64,000 nucleotides of DNA from DATAOG01 sp963798075. GTDB taxonomy: Bacteria > Pseudomonadota > Alphaproteobacteria > Geminicoccales > Geminicoccaceae. Where the stretch lies: positions 1-64,000 of the forward strand of contig CAWCRU010000031.1 in the NCBI GenBank assembly GCA_963798075.1, written 5' to 3'. Below, piece by piece: positions 17,646 through 25,090 of this stretch (within the stretch, counting starts at the first letter, position 1; the number at the start of each line of letters is the position of its first letter). The notes under the pieces are model-generated. The model was given only the letters and a program-made list of their open reading frames with translations, was not told the origin of the DNA and searched no databases. Both the position numbers and the translations under genes were made by a program.

Positions 17646-19421
17646 ATGGCCGAGACCAGAGGCGAGATCCGCAAGCACCGTCACCCCGGCCGCGGCCAGG
17701 GGCGCGGCTCGGCGCGACCCAAGGGTCGCCAGGTCGAGCCGGCAGCCCTCGAGGCGGTGCGCGCGCTGCTGGCCGACCGGCCAAGGCGGCGCGATCTCTT
17801 GATCGAGCATCTGCACCTGATCCAGGACCACTTCGGCCATCTCGCGGCCGGCCATCTGGCGGCGCTCGCAGAGGAAATGCGCCTCGCCCAGACCGAGGTC
17901 TTCGAGGTCGCGACCTTCTATGCCCATTTCGACGCGATCGGGGAGGGCGAACCGGCGCCGCCGCCGTTGACGGTCCGGGTCTGCGACAGCCTGACCTGCG
18001 AGCTCATGGGCGCCCGCGATCTGATCGCCGGCCTGCAGGGCGGCCTCGAGCCGCAAAAGGTGCGGGTGGCGCGCGCGCCGTGCATGGGCCGCTGCGACAC
18101 GGCGCCGGTCGCCGAGGTCGGCCACCACTACGTCGACCACGCGACCCCGGCCAAGGTGACGCTGGCGGTCGAGGCCGGCCACACCCACGCCGACATCCCG
18201 GATGCCAGCCCCTTGGAGCGCTACCTCGAGGGCGGCGGCTACCGCCTCCTCCGGCGCTACCTGGGACAGGGTGCCGCCGGCCCGGCGACCGATCAGACCG
18301 TGCTCGAGCTGGTCGCAACCCTCAACGCTTCCGGGCTGCGCGGCCTGGGCGGCGCCGGCTTTCCGACCGGGCGCAAGTGGGAGCTGGTCAGGCGGGGGCC
18401 GAAGCCCCGCTATCTCGCGGTCAACGCCGACGAGGGCGAGCCCGGCACCTTCAAGGACCGCTACTATCTCGAGCGCGACCCGCACCGCTTCCTCGAGGGC
18501 GCGCTGATCGCCGCCTGGTCGATCGAGGCCGAGGCCGTTTACATCTACCTGCGCGACGAATACCCCGGCATCCGCGAGGTCCTGCTGCGCGAGATCCCCA
18601 AGGTCGAGGCGGCCGGACTGGCACGGCCGGGCTATCTCATGCTGCGCCGCGGCGCCGGCGCCTACATCTGCGGCGAGGAATCGGCGATGCTCGAGAGCAT
18701 CGAGGGCAAGCGCGGCCTGCCGCGCCACCGGCCGCCCTACGCCGCCGAGGTCGGCCTGTTCGGCCGCCCGACCCTGATCAACAATGTCGAGACGCTCTAC
18801 TGGATCCGGGACATCGTCGAGAAGGGCCCGGAATGGTTCGCGGCCCAGGGCCGGCACGGCTCGAAGGGCCTGCGCAGCTACTCGGTCTCCGGTCGGGTCA
18901 AGCAGCCCGGCGTCAAGCTCGCCCCGGCCGGGATCACCGCGGGCGAGCTGATCGCCGAGTTCTGCGACGGCATGGCCGCGGGCCACCGCTTCGAGGCTTA
19001 TCTGCCGGGCGGCGCCTCGGGCGGCATCCTGCCGGCGAGCATGGCCGACATCCCGCTCGACTTCGGCCAGCTGGAAAAACACGGCTGCTTCGTCGGCTCG
19101 CACGCGGTCGTGGTGCTCTCCGACCGCGACGACGTCAAAGCCGTCGCGCTCAACCTGCTCCGCTTCTTCGCCGACGAAAGCTGCGGCCAGTGCACGCCGT
19201 GTCGGGTCGGCTGCGAGAAGGCGGTGAAACTGATGGAGCGCGACGTGTGGGACGAAGCGCTGCTCGAGGAGCTCTGCCGCGCCATGGCGGACGCCTCGAT
19301 CTGCGGCCTCGGCCAGGCCGCCCCCAACCCGATCCGCTCGGTGCTGAAGTTCTTCGAGGACGACCTCCGGATCGCCGACGCCGGGCTTCCGATCCGGAAC
19401 GATCCGGTCACGCGCTGGTGA
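17646..19421 (+). CDS. NuoE-NuoF fusion, formate dehydrogenase beta-subunit type
   Basis: A 591-aa flavoprotein/iron-sulfur subunit that passes electrons between a partner dehydrogenase and NAD. Residues about 30-190 are a NuoE-like [2Fe-2S] domain with ligands in VCDSLTC (Cx4C) and PCMGRC (Cx3C). From about 200 a NuoF-like domain follows with the NADH site GRGGAGFP-like (GLGGAGFPTGRKW), the FMN-binding NADEGEPGTFKDR, GAGAYICGEESAM and the [4Fe-4S] ligands ESCGQCTPCRVGC plus SICGLG. This fused layout matches the beta subunit of NAD-dependent tungsten/molybdenum formate dehydrogenases. No alpha subunit or accessory FdhD/FdsC gene is adjacent. Confidence 0.85.
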   Translation: MAETRGEIRKHRHPGRGQGRGSARPKGRQVEPAALEAVRALLADRPRRRDLLIEHLHLIQDHFGHLAAGHLAALAEEMRLAQTEVFEVATFYAHFDAIGEGEPAPPPLTVRVCDSLTCELMGARDLIAGLQGGLEPQKVRVARAPCMGRCDTAPVAEVGHHYVDHATPAKVTLAVEAGHTHADIPDASPLERYLEGGGYRLLRRYLGQGAAGPATDQTVLELVATLNASGLRGLGGAGFPTGRKWELVRRGPKPRYLAVNADEGEPGTFKDRYYLERDPHRFLEGALIAAWSIEAEAVYIYLRDEYPGIREVLLREIPKVEAAGLARPGYLMLRRGAGAYICGEESAMLESIEGKRGLPRHRPPYAAEVGLFGRPTLINNVETLYWIRDIVEKGPEWFAAQGRHGSKGLRSYSVSGRVKQPGVKLAPAGITAGELIAEFCDGMAAGHRFEAYLPGGASGGILPASMADIPLDFGQLEKHGCFVGSHAVVVLSDRDDVKAVALNLLRFFADESCGQCTPCRVGCEKAVKLMERDVWDEALLEELCRAMADASICGLGQAAPNPIRSVLKFFEDDLRIADAGLPIRNDPVTRW

Positions 19422-19772
19422 CGAATCGCTGTCCAGTGAAGGTTATCACCCTGCTTTCCTAACTAACTCGCAGACCGATTTGCTTGCTCGGCCGGTCATT
19501 CACGTCTGCTCCGGTGTACAGAGGCGGTTGGTCTTCAAGCCGTTCACCGTGCAAGACTGACTAATCCTTAGATATACATATCTCTTTGGTTGCGCGGGTG
19601 CGACATCGGATATACCGCTATCGCTCACCGTTCTACGGCCGTATATCGGCATACGCCGAATGCTTGCTTGTTCGGCTGCCCAGGACTTGGACAATGCACG
19701 CCGTTCGGGGCGTCCGCTCCGGACCACCTCGGAGCCCTGACGGCTTCCGGCATTCCCAAGGGGGGAGAACCC
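19422..19772. other. 351-bp AT-richer intergenic region upstream of the repeat-protein cluster
   Basis: No gene is seen. The stretch is clearly less GC-rich than its surroundings between about 19540 and 19660, which fits a promoter region for the exported repeat protein at 19773. It contains the palindrome listed at 19570-19583 and a second imperfect hairpin around 19637-19658 (CGTAT/ATACG arms). A TTGCGC-N15-TATACC pair near 19590-19616 is a weak promoter candidate. Confidence 0.5.
19570..19583. promoter_or_regulatory. Operator-like palindrome AGATAT-N2-ATATCT
   Basis: A perfect 6-bp inverted repeat with a two-base spacer in an AT-rich patch about 190 bp before the repeat-protein start. The symmetry suits binding of a dimeric regulator. 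No regulator is known for it; the NarL-type protein encoded at 21744-22439 is one candidate. Confidence 0.3.
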
Positions 19773-20039
<267 letters not shown>

Positions 20040-20069
20040 CGCACCGGCTGGCAGAGGAATCAGCGCGGG

Positions 20070-20135
20070 TCGTGCCCGGACTTAATCCGGACATCCAGAA
20101 GGGCCGGGGTCGCCGGGCCTAATCCGGCAATGACC
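20070..20135. repeat. REP-like extragenic palindromic element
   Basis: Two small hairpins in tandem: TGCCCGGACTTAATCCGGACA (20073-20093) and GCCGGGCCTAATCCGGC (20112-20128), separated by CCAGAAGGGCCGGGGTC, with the whole ending in AATGAC. This two-hairpin layout resembles the extragenic palindromes scattered through many alphaproteobacterial genomes. I noticed no second copy in the window. Confidence 0.5.
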
Positions 20136-20185
20136 GGTGAGCCAAGTCGTCGCTGAGTCAGAGTTATCGTCGTCTGGCTTCGGGG

Positions 20186-20217
20186 GAGGGTGCCGCCCGA
20201 ATTGGGTCGGTGCCCTC
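20186..20217. repeat. 32-bp imperfect palindrome centred on AATT
   Basis: The arms GAGGGTGCCGCCCGAA and its near-complement form a long symmetric stretch in the intergenic region before the second repeat-protein gene. It could be an operator or part of the 5' untranslated region of that gene. The rest of 20040-20392 shows no gene. Confidence 0.35.
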
Positions 20218-20392
20218 CCTCCGGGCCTCGAAGATTGTGCCCATCCGGAACTTGCCGGATCGACGCTTCGGCAGCGGCGGGTGCGTAGCAAGCTCGTTTG
20301 GCGATCGTCGAACTGGGCTTGCTTGAGACCGTCGGAGGCGACGGTGCAACCTCGGAGCCTGAAGGCTGCGGGACATTTCCAGGGAGAGTGCC

Positions 20393-21046
20393 ATGAGGAA
20401 GCTTCTGGTCGGTTCGGCGATGCTCCTTCTACTCGCCGGTTCCGCGCTCGCGGCGGGTAACGGCAACGGCAACGGCAACGGCAACGTCGGCTCGTTCAAC
20501 GGCAACAACAACGGCAACGCCAACGTCGGCGCGGGCAACGGCAACGGCAACGGCAACGGTAATCACGGGAGCCACAACGGGAATGCCAACGGCAACGGCA
20601 ATCTCGGCGGTGGCAATGGCAACGGCAACGGCAACGCCAACACCGGCAGCCGTAACGGGAACCGCAACGGCAACCAGAACATCGGCTTCGGCAACGGTAA
20701 TGGCAACGGCAACGGCAACGTCGGCGGCCGCAACGGTAACGCCAACGGCAATAACAACATTGGCAGCCGCAACGGTAACGCCAACGGCAATGGTCGTCCA
20801 GACGCCAATGGGAACGTAGGCTACCACAATAGTGGCTCTGGAAACATCGGCGCGTTCAACGGTAACGGCAACAGCAGCTCGACCAGCGGCAATAACAACG
20901 TCGGCGCGTTCAATGGCAATCACAACAGTGGGATGAACAACGGCAACAGCAACACCGGCGCATACAACGGTAACTCCAACGGCGGCAATGACAACGGGAA
21001 TCGTAACGTTGGTTCGTTCAACGGCAACCGCAACGGCAACCCCTGA
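20393..21046 (+). CDS. Exported Asn/Gly-repeat protein 2
   Basis: A 217-aa secreted protein with signal peptide MRKLLVGSAMLLLLAGSALA. The mature region has eight contiguous 13-residue units matching N[VHLTI]GxxNGNxNGNx, e.g. NVGSFNGNNNGNA, NLGGGNGNGNGNA and NIGFGNGNGNGNG. After an irregular joint come three 18-residue units (NIGAFNGNGNSSSTSGNN, NVGAFNGNHNSGMNNGNS, NTGAYNGNSNGGNDNGNR) and a final 13-residue unit. The alternating N-hydrophobic-G spacing suggests a beta-solenoid or amyloid-like stack, somewhat like NxGxGN pentapeptide repeats in mycobacterial PPE proteins. The DNA is rich in the hexamer GGCAAC. ATG 20393 has GGGAGAG upstream. Confidence 0.78.
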   Translation: MRKLLVGSAMLLLLAGSALAAGNGNGNGNGNVGSFNGNNNGNANVGAGNGNGNGNGNHGSHNGNANGNGNLGGGNGNGNGNANTGSRNGNRNGNQNIGFGNGNGNGNGNVGGRNGNANGNNNIGSRNGNANGNGRPDANGNVGYHNSGSGNIGAFNGNGNSSSTSGNNNVGAFNGNHNSGMNNGNSNTGAYNGNSNGGNDNGNRNVGSFNGNRNGNP

Positions 21047-21112
21047 GGCGGCGCCTCCAATCAGGATCCAACATCGCATGTGCGCAGGAGAGTCATCAAA
21101 GGACGACGAGCG

Positions 21113-21622
21113 ATGAACGCGGTTCTGGCAACTATCCTGCTTGCCCATCTGACGGGCATGCCGCCTGTCGTCGATCACGGGATGGCCGGATTCGAGCGCT
21201 CACGGCCGTTGCTGATCCAGGTCGCGAACGGCAGAGGCAACGGCAACGGCAATGGCAACGTCGGCAGCAACAACGGTAACTCTAATTCCGGCAATAATAA
21301 CGGCAACAATAATAACGGCAACGGCAACGGCAATAACAACAGCAGCAACAATAACGGCAATAACAATGCAGGCAATAACCAAGGCAACAACAATTCGACC
21401 AGCGGCAATGGCAACGGCGGCGGTGGGATCAGCGCGAGCAGCAGCCGCGGCGGCGGCGGCGGCCGCAGCAGCGGCGGCAGCGACGGTAGGAACGTTGCGG
21501 GCGGCAGTTCCGGCGGCGGCTCAGGCGGCGGCAACAGCGTGTATCCCGGCGCCGGTGGCAGTGCGGGTCGCGATCAGGCCTGCCGCGATCGACACGTCCT
21601 CGCGTGGCTATTTTGCCATTGA
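21113..21622 (+). CDS. Exported Asn/Gly-rich protein 3
   Basis: A 169-aa protein with a hydrophobic N-terminus (MNAVLATILLAHLTGM) that is a weaker signal peptide than in its two neighbours. An Asn/Gly tract follows (NGNGNGNVGSNNGNSNSGN...) without the strict 13-residue period, then a Ser/Gly-rich part (GGGGGRSSGGSDGR...) and a C-terminus with two cysteines. AAT codons are common here, unlike the AAC-dominated genes upstream, suggesting a different history. It lies 66 bp after gene 2 on the same strand and may share its transcript. No named family is recognised. Confidence 0.65.
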   Translation: MNAVLATILLAHLTGMPPVVDHGMAGFERSRPLLIQVANGRGNGNGNGNVGSNNGNSNSGNNNGNNNNGNGNGNNNSSNNNGNNNAGNNQGNNNSTSGNGNGGGGISASSSRGGGGGRSSGGSDGRNVAGGSSGGGSGGGNSVYPGAGGSAGRDQACRDRHVLAWLFCH

Positions 21623-21743
21623 CCGGGCAGACCCGGATGCCGGGGCGAGCGGGACGGACGGGAGACGGAAAGCTTCGGCGCCAGGTCGGCGCGCGGGCGT
21701 GGCGCGGTCAGGCGCATGCCCGCGACGGAGACGCTTTAGAAAG

Positions 21744-22439
21744 TCAGCGCGGAAAATCCGGCTTGACCACTTCTTCGGCGATCTGGCGTGCCAGCAGGGC
21801 TGCCTGGGTCCGGTTGTTGGCGTGGAGTTTTTTCAGGATTCGATGGACATGGACTTTGACGGTCCCTTCCTCGATGTCCAGTTCCCGGGCAATGACCTTG
21901 TTGGACTGACCCCTTTGGAGCAACTCGAGGACACGGAGCTCGCGCCCCGTGATACCGAGCGTTTCTATCCGGGTTGCCGGCGGCAGACTGTGCGGCCCGT
22001 GCCGGCTCATCAGCGCGCTAAGCGGTACGAACGTGCCACCGTTCTGAACGAAGCGCAGCGTCTCGATCAGAATCTTCGGGTCCAGGCTGGAGGGGAAATA
22101 GGCGCGCGCGCCGAGTTGCATGGCATCGACCACCGCCGATACCTCCTCACGATCGGAAATCACCACGATGGGGACGCCCGGCACCAGGGTGCGCAGGTCG
22201 TCGAAGATCTTCTTGACCTCCGGATGGCTGCAAGCCTTGTCGCCCGTATCGATGAGCGCCAGATCCGCGGCCCCCTCCGTGGGGGCGTCAGCCTCGCTCT
22301 GGCCGCCGTCCTCCAACGCGATGATCCGGACGCCGATCCCGCTGAGTTCGAGGAATTTCGCGAGGCACTGCCGCCGCAGCGTCCGTCCGTCCGACAGCAG
22401 GACATTAATTCGCTCCTCTTCGCCATCGGCGGCGCGCAT
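21744..22439 (-). CDS. NarL/FixJ-type response regulator with atypical receiver
   Basis: A 231-aa DNA-binding protein. The C-terminal LuxR-type helix-turn-helix is complete (ITGRELRVLELLQRGQSNKV, then ARELDIEEGTVKVHVHRILK). The N-terminal receiver keeps an Asp in LALIDTGD, but the acidic pair near the start is SDG instead of DD, and the conserved Lys near the end is replaced by Ser in AYFPSSL. It may therefore act without classical phosphorylation. It converges with the Asn/Gly-rich gene at 21113-21622. No histidine kinase is adjacent. Regulation of the repeat-protein cluster is an inference from position. Confidence 0.8.
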   Translation of the reverse strand: MRAADGEEERINVLLSDGRTLRRQCLAKFLELSGIGVRIIALEDGGQSEADAPTEGAADLALIDTGDKACSHPEVKKIFDDLRTLVPGVPIVVISDREEVSAVVDAMQLGARAYFPSSLDPKILIETLRFVQNGGTFVPLSALMSRHGPHSLPPATRIETLGITGRELRVLELLQRGQSNKVIARELDIEEGTVKVHVHRILKKLHANNRTQAALLARQIAEEVVKPDFPR

Positions 22440-22666
22440 GGGCCGTATGTCCTCTGCCTCTTATGTAAGAATGGGAGGGTCGGAGGCTATATTCAAGGTT
22501 GCGCAGATTGATGATGGATTTGCCTTAAAAGCGTTGTAGATCCATCACAGCGCGAATCTCAGTACGCCAACGGGAGATTATTGCGTTCCGGGCCCCTGGA
22601 GCCAGGGTCGGGTTATGACTACGGGTCTTTCCCCCGAACTCCCCGTGCCACCTCATTCATTTCGAC

Positions 22667-22706
22667 CGATGCGCCGAGGCAAGTAAGCATCTGCCTCGGC
22701 GCATCG
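22667..22706 (-). terminator. Perfect 15-bp inverted repeat after the binding-protein gene
   Basis: CGATGCGCCGAGGCA and its exact complement flank a 10-base loop, starting 11 bp past the stop codon of the minus-strand gene at 22718. No T-run follows in that direction, so it may be a terminator lacking a U-tract or a 3'-end stabilising hairpin. Confidence 0.55.
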
Positions 22707-22717
22707 CTTGGGAAAAG

Positions 22718-23650
22718 TCAGCGGTAGCCCTTCGAGCTGAGGTCGATCACCTGCTTGGCGGTCTTCTGGGTCACGAACAGGGGGCCGGTCATGACATTGT
22801 TGACCGGCACCATGCCGAGGTCGTGATAGAGGCTCAGGTAGACCACCGGCAGATAGCCGGTCAGGTACTGCTGGGCGTCGATCGCGTAGTCGGCGCGGCC
22901 CTCGTCGATCGCCTGCAGGAGGGTCGGCGAAAGATCGAACGAGCCGATCTTGATCTTGCCGCCGAGGCCTGCCCCTTCGATCGCGGCCAGCGCCGGGTCG
23001 AAGGCGACCGCGCCGACGGTGATCGCGGCGTCGACCTCGGGATGTGCCTGCAGATAGCCGGTGACGCCGGCCCGGATCTCGGTCGGGTCCATCGCGACCG
23101 CGATCACCTGGGAATCGCCGAGGCCGTCCTTGAACCCCTGGCAGCGCAGGTCGAGCGCGACGTTGCCGACCTCGGGGTTGATGCAGGCGCCGTGCGCCAT
23201 GCCGGCCTCCTTCATGCGCTGGCCGGCGGCAAGGCCCGACTGGTATTCGTCGATGCCGAGGTGCAAAAGCGCGCCCAGCTTGTGGCTGACCTCGAGCCCG
23301 CTGTCCATCGAGATCACCGGGATGCCGGCCGCGACCGCGTCCTTGATCGCGGGCCCGAGCGCCTCGGCATCGGGGATCGACACGACCAGGCCGTCCGGCT
23401 TGGCGGCGACCGCCGATTCGATCAGCTGCTTCATCGCCACCATGTCGAAGGTCTGCGGCGCCTGGTACTGGACGTCGACGCCCATCTTCGCCGCCGCGTC
23501 GTCGACCCCCCTCTTGACCACCGACCAGAACGGGTCCGAGGCCTGGCCGTGGGTGACGAAGATGATCTTGGTCGCCTGGGCGGGCGCCCCGGCCGCGACC
23601 AGGCCCAATGCCAGGACGGGACCTGCCAGCACCTTGCTCAAAGCGCGCAT
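22718..23650 (-). CDS. Sugar ABC transporter periplasmic binding protein (RbsB-like)
   Basis: A 310-aa exported binding protein of the ribose/galactose type (periplasmic-binding-protein 4 fold). The signal peptide MRALSKVLAGPVLALGLVAAGAPAQA precedes IIFVTHGQASDPFWSVVKRG, the standard N-terminal strand and helix. VVSIPDAEALGPAIKDAVAA and IPVISMDSG are typical of the family. The start has a GGGAGG ribosome site. It lies 32 bp downstream of the DegT aminotransferase in the same direction. No RbsA/RbsC-type partner is present in the window; the nearest ABC genes are LivG/LivF-type ATPases beyond the insertion sequence. Confidence 0.88.
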   Translation of the reverse strand: MRALSKVLAGPVLALGLVAAGAPAQATKIIFVTHGQASDPFWSVVKRGVDDAAAKMGVDVQYQAPQTFDMVAMKQLIESAVAAKPDGLVVSIPDAEALGPAIKDAVAAGIPVISMDSGLEVSHKLGALLHLGIDEYQSGLAAGQRMKEAGMAHGACINPEVGNVALDLRCQGFKDGLGDSQVIAVAMDPTEIRAGVTGYLQAHPEVDAAITVGAVAFDPALAAIEGAGLGGKIKIGSFDLSPTLLQAIDEGRADYAIDAQQYLTGYLPVVYLSLYHDLGMVPVNNVMTGPLFVTQKTAKQVIDLSSKGYR

Positions 23651-23682
23651 TGTCTTTGCCTCCCTGCTTCTTCTGTTGATGA

Positions 23683-24945
23683 TCAGAGCGCCGCGATGTC
23701 GGTGACCTTGAGGTCGAACTTCTGGGCGTCGACCGGTTGGATGTTGCGCAGATCGGCCTCGGCCGGCGCCATCCCGGCCAGCGCCACGCGCGCCGCGGCC
23801 CCGATGTTGTGGATGGTGTCGGCGATCTGCCCGGGCCCGTGCAGCGGGTGGGTCGGCACCATGACCGTGCGGTCCAGGATGTCGAGCGAGCGCTGGCACA
23901 TGTCCTTCGCATAGCGCCGCCGGCAGTCCCGGTTCTCGGGCATGTTGTAAGGGTTCATCACGGGGTGGGCGGCACCCTCGCCGATCAGGATCTGATCCCA
24001 CTCGGTGTAGTTGTGACGGCCGGTGCGGCCCGCGATCACGCTCGGGAAGACCTCGACGAACCGTTCGGCACTCGCGCTCGAGGGCAGGCTGTACATGACC
24101 TGGGCGGCGCAGTCGTGCCCGGGGCTGTTGACCGGCGCGGGCCTGAGCCCGAGGTTGCCGAGCTGCGCGGTGCCCTCCAGGATCTGCCGCTTCTCCGCCC
24201 GCATCGCAGCGATCATGCCGGGCAGGCGGTCGAGCTGGACGTTCAGCATCGCCCCCATCAGCTCCGACGCGCGCGCGCCGTTGCCGGCGAACGGCTTTTG
24301 CTGGTCGCTGCGGCCCTGCCAGTAGAAATGGCAGGGGTCGATCGCGCATTTGACCCGCTCGGCGATCCGGTCGTCGGCGGTGCAGACCGCACCACCTTCG
24401 CCGGCGGTCATGTTCTTGTAGTAGTTGAAGCTGAACGCGCCGGCATGGCCGATCGTGCCGAGCATCCTGCCCTCGTAGGCGCCCCCGATCGCCTGGCAGG
24501 TATCCTCGAGCACGAGCAGATCGTGCTTGGCCGCGACCCCCATGATCCGGTCCATGGCGCAGGCGGCCCCCCACATGTGGACCGGGATCACCGCCCGCGT
24601 GCGCGGGCCGATCGCGTCCTCGATAGCGTCCGGGTCGATCGTGATGCTCTCGTCGACGTCGACGATCACCGGGATCGCACCCGCCGCGAGCACCGCCATG
24701 GCGGTTGCCATGTAGGTGTGCGCCGGCACCAGGACCTCGTCGCCCGGGCCGATCCCAAGCGCGCTCACCGCGGCGGTGAGCGCGAAGCTGCCGCTCGCGG
24801 TCAGCGCCACATGCCGCGTGCCGAGATAGTCGGCATAGCGGCGCTCGAAGCGCTCGCATTCGCCGCCGACCCCATAACGGAACAAGGCACCGCTCCGGAT
24901 GACCGCAGCGATCGCCTCGATCTCCTCCTCTCCGACGATGTACAT
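23683..24945 (-). CDS. DegT/DnrJ/EryC1/StrS family aminotransferase
   Basis: PLP-dependent sugar (or keto-cyclitol) aminotransferase, 420 aa. The fold-type I landmarks are ALTASGSFALTAAVSALGIG, DEVLVPAHTYMATAMAV, LVLEDTCQAIGGAYEGR (Asp binding the PLP ring nitrogen) and AFSFNYYKNMTAGEGG, with the Schiff-base Lys in YYKN. I chose ATG 24945 (MYIVGEEE); the frame extends 43 codons upstream without homology-like sequence. It probably interconverts a keto-sugar and an amino-sugar. Co-transcription with a sugar binding protein suggests catabolism rather than surface-glycan synthesis, which is the commoner role of the family. Confidence 0.85.
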   Translation of the reverse strand: MYIVGEEEIEAIAAVIRSGALFRYGVGGECERFERRYADYLGTRHVALTASGSFALTAAVSALGIGPGDEVLVPAHTYMATAMAVLAAGAIPVIVDVDESITIDPDAIEDAIGPRTRAVIPVHMWGAACAMDRIMGVAAKHDLLVLEDTCQAIGGAYEGRMLGTIGHAGAFSFNYYKNMTAGEGGAVCTADDRIAERVKCAIDPCHFYWQGRSDQQKPFAGNGARASELMGAMLNVQLDRLPGMIAAMRAEKRQILEGTAQLGNLGLRPAPVNSPGHDCAAQVMYSLPSSASAERFVEVFPSVIAGRTGRHNYTEWDQILIGEGAAHPVMNPYNMPENRDCRRRYAKDMCQRSLDILDRTVMVPTHPLHGPGQIADTIHNIGAAARVALAGMAPAEADLRNIQPVDAQKFDLKVTDIAAL

Positions 24946-25074
24946 GGCCGCTTCTCTGCCCTTTGCAGCCCGGAATTGGCAAGGCGGCGCGGGACGGGCT
25001 TCCGGGCGACGGCCTTTCCAAAGGACCAGGGCCCCGCGCCTGCTCAGGATGCCACAAGCCGGCGCCGGCGGCAA

Positions 25075-25090
25075 CGCGCGGCCGCGCGGC
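25075..25090. repeat. Left 16-bp target-site duplication
   Basis: CGCGCGGCCGCGCGGC directly precedes the TGTC end of the insertion element and recurs exactly at 26123-26138 after its other end. This is what a target duplication created at insertion looks like. The target is itself partly palindromic. Confidence 0.75.
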
